Part shown: positions 18,049 to 25,418 of the stretch, one piece after another
Position numbering within the stretch: position 1 is the first letter of the stretch
Layout: each line of letters opens with the position of its first letter
Assembly (NCBI GenBank): GCA_049116495.1
Contig: JAGDYV010000051.1
Coordinates: 1-43,179, forward strand
From: CAJQQK01 sp049116495
Lineage (GTDB): Bacteria > Pseudomonadota > Alphaproteobacteria > Rhizobiales > Hyphomicrobiaceae
Reading direction: 5' to 3'
DNA: 43,179 nt
Notes under the pieces: model-generated
The model's database searches: none
The model's input: the letters and a program-made list of their open reading frames with translations, nothing else
Told to the model about the DNA's origin: nothing
Made by a program: the position numbers and the translations under genes

Positions 18049-19652
18049 TGCGCCGACACAGCGGCCCAATCGAGGCCGAACCTGGCCAGATACTTGCGCA
18101 ACCGGTCGCCGTCGTTGGATGTGCTCCTTCTCAGGCGCGAAGCCGCGAAAAGCGATCGTCCGGCCTCGCTCATTGATCGCGACCGCCGACAGGTATCGAT
18201 CACAAAGGCGAGTTGCGGCCGGTCGAACGGATCGATCTCGGCGAGGCGATCGGGCCCGAGCAGTTCTTTAAGCAGGTCATCGCCAGAGCCAGTGGCATTG
18301 GTTGCGGTTTCCCCCGCCCAACGCGTCTCAAGCCGGGCGATTTCATCTTCGACGACGCTGGTTGAGATCCGGCCGGACGGCGCCAGTGTGGACATGCGCG
18401 TTACGGCTGCGGCAAGATCTCGGAAGTTGCCCGACCATAGGGCGCCCGGCGACAGGGCGAATCGCAGAAATGCCTGTGATGCCTCCTTGTTGAACGTCAC
18501 TCGATCGCCGGTTCGTTCGGCATAGCGCTGCAGTTCATAGTCGAGATTTGGCTCGATATCGTCTCGCCGTTCGCTAAGCCCCGGCAGCTTGTATGTCCAA
18601 AGATCCAGCCGGGCGAGCAGGTCTTGGCGAAATCGTCCTGCTTGCACCTCCGCGCTGAGATCGCGGTTGGTGCCTGCAATCAGCACAAAGTCGCTGGCGA
18701 CTTCTTTGTCGGCGCCAACCGGCAAGAAGCGCTTTTCCTCGATTGCGCGCAGAAGCATTGCCTGCTCGTCGGCGCCGAGTTCACCAATCTCGTCGAGGAA
18801 CAGTAGGCCTTTGTCGGCTGTCTTGAGCAATCCAGATCGGTCGGAGACGGCACCGGTGAACGCTCCCTTTTTGTGGCCAAACAATGCTGACATGGCCTGA
18901 TCGCCGCGCAGGGTCGCGCAGTTCACTTCGATCAGGTCGCCTTGCACGCGATGGCGGGCTTTCTTCAATTCGTAAATTCGCCGCGCCAGTTGCGTCTTGC
19001 CGGCTCCGGTCGGCCCGGTCAGCAGGATGGGCGAGTCCGATCTGATCGTGACATGCTCGATCTGCTCGATCATCTTGTTGAACCGGGGATCGCGCGTCTC
19101 AACCCCGGATTTCAGGAAGGATGTCGCATCGGAGGTGTCGCGCCGGAAGCGTGCCGCGATCTGGTCGTACTTCGAGAGGTCGAGATCGATCGTCGTATAA
19201 TTGCCGGGCCGACCATCGTCCCATCGTTTTGGCGGCGAGACTTGCAACAGTTGCCCCGGTAGGTAGCGTGCTTCCGTGAGAAGGAACATGCAGATCTGGG
19301 CGACATGCGTGCCGGTGGTAATCTGGATGAAATAATCTTCATTGTCCGGGTCAAACGGATAGTCCGATGCAAAATCGAGCAGTGCCGCGTAGACCTCGCC
19401 AAAATCCCACGGGTCCTTCAGCGGCAGATCATGGGATGCAACCGTTGTTTCCGGCGATATCTGGGCGATGTCCGCCATCACGACATTGCCGAGCCGGGCG
19501 TGTATCGGATTGCGCAGCAGTTCGTATCGGTCGACCACCAGATCCGGTTGCTGACACACCGCAACCGTTGGGCGCCATCGATTCCAGCGATCGGCGCCGC
19601 GTCCTTTATCGAGCGTCGTTCCCAGGAAGCCTATGACCACGGTTTTTCGCAT
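18045..19652 (-). CDS. rtcR: RtcR, sigma-54-dependent activator of RNA-repair operon
   Basis: A 535-residue regulator. I chose the ATG at 19652; a TTG two codons upstream (19658) is unlikely. Residues 1-180 are the RtcR-type CARF sensor domain (VVIGFLGTTLDKGRGADRWN, IQITTGTHVAQICMFLLTEA). Residues about 205-430 are the sigma-54 AAA+ domain: Walker A TGPTGAGKT, the GAFTGA loop that contacts sigma-54, and Walker B LLFLDEIGEL. The C-terminus is a helix-turn-helix region (MSEAGRSLFAASRLRRST). RtcR in Salmonella is known to sense damaged RNA with 2',3'-cyclic phosphate ends and to switch on the repair operon. Here it lies divergent to rsr, whose promoter region carries a sigma-54 site. Confidence 0.96.
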   Translation of the reverse strand: MRKTVVIGFLGTTLDKGRGADRWNRWRPTVAVCQQPDLVVDRYELLRNPIHARLGNVVMADIAQISPETTVASHDLPLKDPWDFGEVYAALLDFASDYPFDPDNEDYFIQITTGTHVAQICMFLLTEARYLPGQLLQVSPPKRWDDGRPGNYTTIDLDLSKYDQIAARFRRDTSDATSFLKSGVETRDPRFNKMIEQIEHVTIRSDSPILLTGPTGAGKTQLARRIYELKKARHRVQGDLIEVNCATLRGDQAMSALFGHKKGAFTGAVSDRSGLLKTADKGLLFLDEIGELGADEQAMLLRAIEEKRFLPVGADKEVASDFVLIAGTNRDLSAEVQAGRFRQDLLARLDLWTYKLPGLSERRDDIEPNLDYELQRYAERTGDRVTFNKEASQAFLRFALSPGALWSGNFRDLAAAVTRMSTLAPSGRISTSVVEDEIARLETRWAGETATNATGSGDDLLKELLGPDRLAEIDPFDRPQLAFVIDTCRRSRSMSEAGRSLFAASRLRRSTSNDGDRLRKYLARFGLDWAAVSAH

Positions 19653-19764
19653 TATCAAATTGTATCCAAAAATATATAAAACGATATAAAAATATATATT
19701 TTTTCAATTCATGGTTCCGTCAACCTTGCGTGAAAATCGGAGATTAACGTTTTTAAATAAGCGA

Positions 19765-19777
19765 AATCAATGTGTTA
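19765..19777 (+). promoter_or_regulatory. IHF-type site
   Basis: AATCAATGTGTTA matches the IHF consensus WATCAANNNNTTR at every defined position. It lies about 28 nt upstream of the -24 element, a normal place for the DNA bend that lets a sigma-54 activator reach the polymerase. Confidence 0.6.
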
Positions 19778-19804
19778 ATAATTTTTGAAGTGCTGCCGCG
19801 CAGT

Positions 19805-19820
19805 TTGGCCCGTTGCTTGA
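19805..19820 (+). promoter_or_regulatory. Predicted sigma-54 promoter of the rsr operon
   Basis: TTGGCCCG at 19805-19812, four bases, then TTGA at 19817-19820. The consensus is TTGGCACG-N4-TTGC, so there is one mismatch in the -24 half and one in the -12 half (A for C). Transcription would start near 19832, ahead of the rsr ATG at 19876. This also argues against the longer open frame starting at 19813. Confidence 0.7.
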
Positions 19821-19875
19821 AATGTACCGTGCCAGTTGCCGCCGACAACTGGCGGACGAAGCGATGGAGCCGATC

Positions 19876-21426
19876 ATGGCGAACAAGGTACTTTTCGGAA
19901 CTTTGCGTGGGATCAAGCGGGCACTTATCAGCAACCAGGCTGGTGGCAAGGCCTATGCGTTTGAAGATCGCGCGGCGCTTGCCCAGCTCGCAATGACGGG
20001 CTCGTTGGCTGATGCCTACTATGTCGATGCTGAAACGCAGCTTGCCGAGCTTCTTGAAGCGGCACGCCGGGTTGAGCCTGACTATCTGGCAAAGGCTGCG
20101 ATTTACTCGCGTCGCAACGGCCACATGAAGGATACGCCGGCCGTGTTGCTCGCAGCGCTCGCTTCGATTTCGCCGGAGCACCTGTCACAGGCGTTTCCGC
20201 GGGTGATCGACAACGGTCGCATGTTGCGCAACTTCGTGCAGATCCTTCGGTCGGGTGCAACCGGTCGTCGTTCGCTCGGTACGCGCCCCAAGAAGCTGGT
20301 CCAGACGTGGCTGAATGCGGCCTCGGATGAGCAGTTGCTGCGTGCTTCGGTTGGCCAGTCGCCGTCGCTGGCGGACATCATTAAGATGGTCCACCCGAAG
20401 CCGGCGTCGAAAGAACGTGAAGCGTTCTACGCCTGGCTGATCGGTCGACCGGCTGATGTGCGGTTGTTGCCACGGTCTGTGCAGGAGTACCTGGCCTTCC
20501 GCGAAACGTCGGGTGGCGGGCCTGTACCGGACGTGCCGTTCCAGATGCTTACGGCACTGCCGCTCAACCAGCGGCAGTGGACGCGGGTTGCCGAGCGGGC
20601 CGGTTGGCAGATGCTGCGCATGAACTTGAACACGTTCCAGCGTCACGGTGTGTTCGAGCGTGCCAGTGTTCGCAGGTCGATCGCTGAGCGGTTGAGCAAC
20701 CGGAACGCGATCGCAAAGGCACGGGTGTTTCCGTACCAGTTGCTGGCGGCCTGGATGAACATCGACCAGCGGGTGCCGTCGGAGATCCGCGATGCCTTGG
20801 CAGCTGCCATGGAAATTGCGGTTGAAAACGCACCGGAACTCGGCGGTCAGGTCGTGGTCTGCCCGGACGTGTCGGGCTCGATGACAGCTCCTGTCATGGG
20901 CCGGCGCAAGGGTGCAACGTCGGCGATGACGTACATCGATGTGGCAGCGCTTGTTGCCTCGGCGATGCTGCGTCGCAATGCGACAGCTCGCGTTATGCCT
21001 TTCGACACGAAGGTGCAGAACGTGAAGATCACGCCGCGTGACCGTGTTGTCGATAACGCCAAGAAGCTCGCTTCGTTCTGGGGCGGCGGCACGGCGTGCT
21101 CGGCACCGCTGGTCAAGCTCAACGCGGAAAAGGCCCGCGTCGACATGGTCATCCTGGTATCGGACAACCAGTCGTGGGTTGACCAGTCGTACGGTGGCGG
21201 CACGCGCGTGATGTCCGAGTGGGTGAAGCTGAAGCGGCGTAACCCGGACGCGAAGCTCGTGTGCTTGGACATTGCGCCATATGTGAACACCCCGGCACAT
21301 GAGCGGCCGGACGTGCTCAACATCGGTGGTTTTTCGGACGTGACGTTCGATTTGATCGCCGACTTCGCCCGCGATCGCCTTGGCCGGGACCACTGGGCCG
21401 GTGAGATCGCCAAGGTGCGATTGTAG
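19876..21426 (+). CDS. rsr: Rsr, Ro60-like TROVE-domain RNA-binding protein
   Basis: A 516-residue Ro60 ortholog. I chose the ATG at 19876 (MANKVLFGTLRG) with GGAG about 10 nt upstream, because earlier start codons fall in or near the sigma-54 promoter. The N-terminal two thirds is the TROVE ring of helical repeats (AKAAIYSRRNGHMKDTPAVL, LRSGATGRRSLGTRPKKLVQ). The C-terminal third is a von Willebrand A domain with an intact MIDAS metal site (CPDVSGSM, near residue 333, plus ILVSDNQSW). In Deinococcus and Salmonella, Rsr binds Y RNAs and steers RNases in RNA quality control. The Y RNA array begins right after this gene, so the protein and its RNAs are likely made together. Confidence 0.96.
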   Translation: MANKVLFGTLRGIKRALISNQAGGKAYAFEDRAALAQLAMTGSLADAYYVDAETQLAELLEAARRVEPDYLAKAAIYSRRNGHMKDTPAVLLAALASISPEHLSQAFPRVIDNGRMLRNFVQILRSGATGRRSLGTRPKKLVQTWLNAASDEQLLRASVGQSPSLADIIKMVHPKPASKEREAFYAWLIGRPADVRLLPRSVQEYLAFRETSGGGPVPDVPFQMLTALPLNQRQWTRVAERAGWQMLRMNLNTFQRHGVFERASVRRSIAERLSNRNAIAKARVFPYQLLAAWMNIDQRVPSEIRDALAAAMEIAVENAPELGGQVVVCPDVSGSMTAPVMGRRKGATSAMTYIDVAALVASAMLRRNATARVMPFDTKVQNVKITPRDRVVDNAKKLASFWGGGTACSAPLVKLNAEKARVDMVILVSDNQSWVDQSYGGGTRVMSEWVKLKRRNPDAKLVCLDIAPYVNTPAHERPDVLNIGGFSDVTFDLIADFARDRLGRDHWAGEIAKVRL

Positions 21427-21432
21427 AAGAAT

Positions 21433-21466
21433 GATGAGGCGCCACAGTTGTTGGTGGCGCCTCATC
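21433..21466 (+). terminator. Perfect 13-bp hairpin after rsr
   Basis: Bases 21433-21445 pair perfectly with 21454-21466, leaving an 8-nt loop (AGTTGTTG). The stem is GC-rich. No T-run follows, so it may be a weak terminator, an mRNA-end stabiliser or a processing mark separating rsr mRNA from the Y RNA array. Confidence 0.5.
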
Positions 21467-21480
21467 GAGCAGCGCCTCCG

Positions 21481-21544
21481 GGGGAATGCCGGCGGGACTA
21501 CATGGCTTTACCCCAAAAGAAAGTCTCGTCAAACTCTTGTCCCC
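21481..21544 (+). ncRNA. Miniature Y RNA-like element without tRNA domain
   Basis: This begins with a copy of the 22-nt 5' motif of the downstream Y RNAs (21482-21503) that differs at three positions. Two strands pair: GGGGA (21481-21485) with TCCCC (21540-21544), and GGGACT (21494-21499) with AGTCTC (21522-21527, one G-U). At two of the three changed positions the partner changed as well, keeping the pair. The whole T arm, acceptor and D arm of the other units is absent. The CGAA core of the Ro motif is changed to GGAA. It may be a reduced Y RNA, a remnant, or a structured leader. Expression is unknown. Confidence 0.45.
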
Positions 21545-21572
21545 TGGACTGGCATATAAAGGAACACGTCGC

Positions 21573-21690
21573 AGCGAATGCCGGTGGAACTACATGTAAA
21601 TCGCAAGGCCGCGGGTTCGATTCCCGTCCCTATGCCACGCGCACTGGCACGGGGTAACTTAGTGGTAGAGCATGCGAAGTTCGTTTCGCC
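21573..21690 (+). ncRNA. Y RNA with circularly permuted tRNA-like domain, unit A
   Basis: First full unit. The 5' strand holds the GCGAATG Ro-binding-type motif (from 21574). The 3' strand has TTCGC (21685-21689), which pairs with GCGAA. Further in, GAACT and CATG of the 5' strand pair with AGTTC (21678-21682) and CATG (21671-21674). Inside lies a tRNA-like domain in permuted order. First comes the T arm, GCGGG-TTCGATT-CCCGT (21611-21627). Next is an acceptor hairpin, CCCTATGCCA (21628-21637) with TGGCACGGGG (21645-21654; one mismatch, one G-U). Last comes a D arm (21657-21671) with GGT in the loop. Bacterial Y RNAs such as Salmonella YrlA are known tRNA mimics bound by Rsr. Confidence 0.8.
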
Positions 21691-21743
21691 AAAGAACATT
21701 GTCGCTGTGGCTGGGCCAATGGAACGATAGCATGAGAATATCG

Positions 21744-21862
21744 CGGCGAATGCCGGTGGAACTACATTAGGGACCATGAGGTCGCGGGTTCGATTCCCGT
21801 CCGGGCAAACGCCATAAGTCCCGGTAGCTCATTTGGCAGAGCGCATGGGTTATGTTTCGCCA
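21744..21862 (+). ncRNA. Y RNA with circularly permuted tRNA-like domain, unit B
   Basis: Second full unit. The Ro-type stem pairs GGCGAA (21745-21750) with TTCGCC (21856-21861), and AAC and CAT of the motif pair with GTT and ATG near 21845-21851. The motif GGCGAATG fits the published bacterial Ro-binding pattern GNCGAAN0-1G. The T arm is GCGGG-TTCGATT-CCCGT (21784-21800). The acceptor hairpin pairs CCGGG (21801-21805) with CCCGG (21820-21824). TA and a textbook D arm, GCTC-ATTTGGCA-GAGC (21827-21842), follow. This unit is as long as unit A and is separated from unit C by about 60 nt. Confidence 0.8.
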
Positions 21863-21924
21863 CTCCGTTGTCGTCGTGAACGAGGGCATACCGTATCGAA
21901 AGGAATTGAGACGCAGAGCAAGCC

Positions 21925-22059
21925 GTGGCGAATGCCGATGGAACTACATGCCTTGAACGCACCAGGTCGCGGGTTCGAATCCCGCCCGGTCCACCAACGC
22001 CCTGCCGGGGAAACGTAGGGGCCGGTAGCTCAGCGGTAGAGCGGGAAACGTTTCATCAC
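21925..22059 (+). ncRNA. Y RNA with circularly permuted tRNA-like domain, unit C
   Basis: Third full unit. GTGGCGAA (21925-21932) pairs with TTCATCAC (22052-22059) with one mismatch and one G-U. The T arm is GCGGG-TTCGAAT-CCCGC (21969-21985). The acceptor strand CCGGTCC (21986-21992) pairs with GGGCCGG (22019-22025), all seven pairs with one G-U. The D arm is GCTC-AGCGGTA-GAGC (22028-22042). Right after the seven acceptor bases comes A-CCA, exactly as at a tRNA 3' end, even though here it lies inside the acceptor loop. This suggests descent from real tRNA genes. The unit ends 42 nt before the rtcA start codon. Confidence 0.8.
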
Positions 22060-22101
22060 ACCCTTGTCGCTACGGCTTGCGACGCGTTTAAATCGATTGC
22101 C

Positions 22102-23130
22102 ATGATTAAACTTGATGGTTCTGAAGGTGAAGGCGGCGGCCAAATACTCCGCTCGGCGTTGACCTTGTCAGCGTTGACCGGCCAGCCGTTCACAATCGAG
22201 AAGATTCGTGCTGGCCGCGCCAAGCCGGGCCTGCTGCGCCAGCACCTTACGGCGTTGCGTGCGGCGGCGGCCATCTGCGGCGGCAAGTACTCGGATGGTG
22301 CCACTGTGGGCGCAACCGAGCTCATGTTCTATCCGGGCGATATCCGTGCCGGCAGCTACGAATTCGCCGTTGGTACGGCCGGAAGCGCGATGTTGGTTCT
22401 GCAAACGATCCTGTTTCCGCTTCTGCAGGCCGATGAACCTTCGCGCGTGATCATTTCCGGTGGGACGCACAATCCGGCGGCGCCCCCTTACGAGTTCGTC
22501 GAGCAGTGCTTTCTACCGTTGTTGAGCAACATGGGCGCCGAACTTGATCTGAAGCTCATGCAATACGGTTTCATGCCGGCGGGCGGCGGCAAGGTGATGG
22601 CGACGATCAAGCCTTGCGACGCGCTCAAACCGATCAATGTCTGCGAACGCGGTGAGGGGCCGAATGTCGTCGCCGAAGCCTATTTCGCTAACATCCCATT
22701 TGAGGTTGCAGAACGCGAACTTGGTCGTCTCTGCGAGCGCCTGTCGCTGCCGAAAACATCGACCATGGTTCGCGAGGTCAAGTCGATCGGCCCAGGTAAC
22801 ATGCTTGCTGCAACTGCGCGCAGTGCGTATGTCACCGAGATGGTTTCGGCGTTTGGACGGCGCGGCGTTCGTGCCGAAGACGTCGCAGATGGCGTTGCCG
22901 ATGAGGTCAACGCATATCTCGAGAGCAATATTGCGATTGGTCCTCATCTTGCGGACCAGATGCTTTTGCCCATGGCGATGGCCGGCGGCGGTTCTTTCAC
23001 GACATCTGCGCCAACGCCGCACACCAAAACCAATGCCATGACGATCGGGAAATTTCTAGATATCGATATAGCATTCGAGCCGATCGGATCGACGAGCAAC
23101 GTCACTGTGACGGTCGACCGGAAAACTTGA
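22102..23130 (+). CDS. rtcA: RtcA, RNA 3'-terminal phosphate cyclase
   Basis: A 342-residue RtcA. The ATG at 22102 is chosen because upstream in-frame codons run through the Y RNA array. The start matches the family (MIKLDGSEGEGGGQILRSAL), as do RAGRAKPGLLRQHL, VGTAGSAMLVLQT and GGTHNPAAPP. The catalytic His is present at about residue 307 in PTPHTKTNAM. RtcA uses ATP to turn RNA 3'-phosphate ends into 2',3'-cyclic phosphate and can also adenylate ends. In Escherichia coli it pairs with RtcB ligase; here no rtcB is in the window, and the next gene, 15 nt downstream, encodes a kinase-phosphatase-ligase. Confidence 0.96.
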   Translation: MIKLDGSEGEGGGQILRSALTLSALTGQPFTIEKIRAGRAKPGLLRQHLTALRAAAAICGGKYSDGATVGATELMFYPGDIRAGSYEFAVGTAGSAMLVLQTILFPLLQADEPSRVIISGGTHNPAAPPYEFVEQCFLPLLSNMGAELDLKLMQYGFMPAGGGKVMATIKPCDALKPINVCERGEGPNVVAEAYFANIPFEVAERELGRLCERLSLPKTSTMVREVKSIGPGNMLAATARSAYVTEMVSAFGRRGVRAEDVADGVADEVNAYLESNIAIGPHLADQMLLPMAMAGGGSFTTSAPTPHTKTNAMTIGKFLDIDIAFEPIGSTSNVTVTVDRKT

Positions 23131-23145
23131 ACCAGGATACTGACC

Positions 23146-25395
23146 ATGCGTCACCTTATTCTCTTGCGCGGCGCGCCTGGCGTCGGCAAGTCGACTTTCG
23201 TCAAGCATCAGGGCCTAAAGCCATATACGATTTCGCCAGACGAATTTCGGATGCGTCGGGGTGGTGTCGTCATGACGCCGGATGGCGACCTGTCGATCAG
23301 TCACGCTCATGAAAAGATGATTTGGGGTGAGATCGAAGATGCGCTCGATTTCAAAATGGCGCAGGGGCAGCTTGTCATTTTCGATGCCACGTTTCAGCGC
23401 GGCCGCGATTTCTCGCTTGCGATCAAGTTGGCAGAGCGTCATCGATATGCCGTCCATTGCGTCGATTTTTCAAGTGTCCCGAAAGACCTTGCGCACGAGC
23501 GCAACAAGCAGCGTGATGCCTGGAAGGTCGTGCCCGACCACGTCGTTGAGACCGCATACAAACGGTTCGCCGAGCATGCCATTCCGAAGTCGATCAAGCG
23601 CATTGCGGTCGACGATTTAGAAGACTGTTCGCTGCTCGATAAGCTTGAACCGCCCATGCGTGACCTGTCATCTTACCGGCAGGTTATGCACATCGGCGAC
23701 CTGCAGGGCTGCTATGCCCCCGTGGCTGAGTTGTTCGCTGACGGCTTCCGAGATGACACGTACTACATTTTCATTGGCGACCTGCTTGATCGCGGCATCC
23801 AGAACGGCGAGTGCATCCGCTTTGCCGTTGACGAGATCTTGCCGCGTGCCAACACGGCGTTGATCTGGGGCAACCACGAGTATCACATCCATCGCTTCGC
23901 CAAGAACCTTGAGCCGGTCAGCCGGGAGTTCAAATTCAATACACTGCCGCAAATCGAAGCGGTGAAGTTCACCAAGTCAGAAGCGAATGCGCTGATGGAC
24001 AAGGCCGAGGATGCGTTCACGTACCGCTTCCATGATCGCCGGGTGCTGGTCACGCACGCCGGTCTTTCTCGTGTACCCGACCGTTTGGTGTCGATGGCCT
24101 CGCAGCAGTTCTGGAAAGGCACCGGAACCTACGACGACCCGGTAGACCTCACCTTCGCGGAAAACATGGCCAATACCGATTGGTGCCAGGTTCACGGCCA
24201 CCGCAACAGCCATGATCTCGCGGTCGAAGCTGCACCGGCTAGTTTCAACCTCGAAGCGCAGATCGAATTTGGCGGTCATTTGCGCGTGATGTCGTTTGTC
24301 GCGACAGCAAGCGGCGTCGAAACCGAAACACGCGAAATCAAGAACAATGTCTTTCGCAAAGGCAAGGCGGGTGCTTCGGATACGATCGCAAAAGAGGACC
24401 AAGGTGAGCGCGGCAAGCTGTCGGCGGATCTGCTTGCTAAGCTTGAGACGCATGCACTTGTGCAATCGAAAAGTTTCGTGACACACCCCCATGTTCGCTC
24501 GCTGAATTTCACGCGCAAAGCCTTCTTCGATGGCAAGTGGGACGACGTCAACATCATGGCCCGAGGCCTTTTCGTTGCCGACGACCGACGCATTGTTGCG
24601 CGTTCTTATCCAAAGTTCTTCAATTTGGAAGAGCGCGCGGAAACGCAGACGCGCAACCTGCGCAACTCGCTGCAGTTCCCATTGAGACTGTGGGTCAAGG
24701 AGAACGGATATCTCGGCATTCTGGGTTGGGATCACGTCGGCTCGGACTTGTTTTACGCGTCAAAGAGCACGCCTGAGTCGGATTTTGCCGGCTGGTTCCG
24801 GGAAATTTTCGAGGACCAGGCAGGCGAACGTGGCGCAGCGCGCGCCCGCGATATCGTCAATAAGCGCAACCTGTCGCTGGTTTTCGAAGTCAATGATCCG
24901 GTGCGCGACCCGCACATGATCGCCTACGAAAAGCCCCACGTCGTGTTGCTGGATGCGATCCGCCGCGAGGAAACGTTTGCTTGTGTCGCGTATGAGGAAC
25001 TCAAACAAATCGCCGGAATGCTCGGCGTTGGCGTTAAGCAACCCGGGCCGACCTTCAGGACCTGGAAGGACTTTCAGGGGTGGCTCGATGCCGTTCAGCG
25101 CGATGGCCGCCACTATCAATGGCGTAATCAGCACATCGAGGGGTTCGTTGCAGAAGACCTCGGCGGCTTCCAGTTCAAGATCAAGCTCGACTACTACAGC
25201 TTTTGGAAATGGATGCGCAGCCAGCGAGATCGCGTGCGACGCGCGCGCGAAAAGGGCCAACCCCTGCCGGCCCCGCCGGACGACGATCAAGGACGGGCGT
25301 TCTATGAATGGTTGATCGTTCAACCGGATGATGCTCTGGAACTCGACATCATCCGGTTGCGTGACGCATACGAAGCGGAGCACAGCGCTGATTGA
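23146..25395 (+). CDS. Three-domain RNA repair enzyme: 5' kinase, metallophosphatase, Rnl1-type ligase
   Basis: A 749-residue protein with three catalytic parts in a row. Residues 1-165 are a polynucleotide kinase with P-loop GAPGVGKST (9-17). Residues 175-390 are a calcineurin-like phosphatase with all metal motifs: GDLQGCY (184), GDLLDRG (211), GNHE (242), THAG (303) and HGH (350). Residues 430-749 are an RNA ligase: ARGLFV (472), PKFFNLEE (489), motif I KENG with nucleotidyl Lys 518, FEV (580), EGFV (665) and KIKL (678), closest to T4 Rnl1. So it could heal 2',3'-cyclic phosphate and 5'-OH ends and then seal them. Kinase-phosphatase-ligase order recalls bacterial Pnkp, but here the ligase looks complete. 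It is co-transcribed with rtcA. Confidence 0.88.
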   Translation: MRHLILLRGAPGVGKSTFVKHQGLKPYTISPDEFRMRRGGVVMTPDGDLSISHAHEKMIWGEIEDALDFKMAQGQLVIFDATFQRGRDFSLAIKLAERHRYAVHCVDFSSVPKDLAHERNKQRDAWKVVPDHVVETAYKRFAEHAIPKSIKRIAVDDLEDCSLLDKLEPPMRDLSSYRQVMHIGDLQGCYAPVAELFADGFRDDTYYIFIGDLLDRGIQNGECIRFAVDEILPRANTALIWGNHEYHIHRFAKNLEPVSREFKFNTLPQIEAVKFTKSEANALMDKAEDAFTYRFHDRRVLVTHAGLSRVPDRLVSMASQQFWKGTGTYDDPVDLTFAENMANTDWCQVHGHRNSHDLAVEAAPASFNLEAQIEFGGHLRVMSFVATASGVETETREIKNNVFRKGKAGASDTIAKEDQGERGKLSADLLAKLETHALVQSKSFVTHPHVRSLNFTRKAFFDGKWDDVNIMARGLFVADDRRIVARSYPKFFNLEERAETQTRNLRNSLQFPLRLWVKENGYLGILGWDHVGSDLFYASKSTPESDFAGWFREIFEDQAGERGAARARDIVNKRNLSLVFEVNDPVRDPHMIAYEKPHVVLLDAIRREETFACVAYEELKQIAGMLGVGVKQPGPTFRTWKDFQGWLDAVQRDGRHYQWRNQHIEGFVAEDLGGFQFKIKLDYYSFWKWMRSQRDRVRRAREKGQPLPAPPDDDQGRAFYEWLIVQPDDALELDIIRLRDAYEAEHSAD

Positions 25396-25418
25396 CGGGC
25401 AGATACGCTGTGCAACGA

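Larger units (their letters stand above)
21482..21949 (+). repeat. Four copies of a 22-nt Ro-stem motif
   Basis: Copies start at 21482, 21574, 21746 and 21928. The second and third are identical over 22 nt, the fourth has one change (G to A at position 11 of the motif region CCGGTG to CCGATG), and the first has three. The motif begins GCGAATGCC and ends GGAACTACAT. It marks the 5' strand of each Y RNA unit. Confidence 0.9.

Noticed and set aside
19813..19875. Longer rsr start at 19813
   Set aside because: It would start inside the predicted sigma-54 promoter, and the extra residues do not look like the Rsr family.
21652..21995. Ordinary tRNA genes (D arm followed by T arm and CCA)
   Set aside because: Reading each D arm with the next T arm downstream gives no anticodon arm and poorer acceptor pairing (5 of 7 for 21818-21824 with 21986-21992). 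The D arm pairs better with the acceptor strand of the T arm upstream of it.
21448..22018. Several open frames of 60-80 codons on both strands in the spacer after rsr
   Set aside because: They cross the Y RNA units, and the repeats conserve RNA pairing rather than codons.
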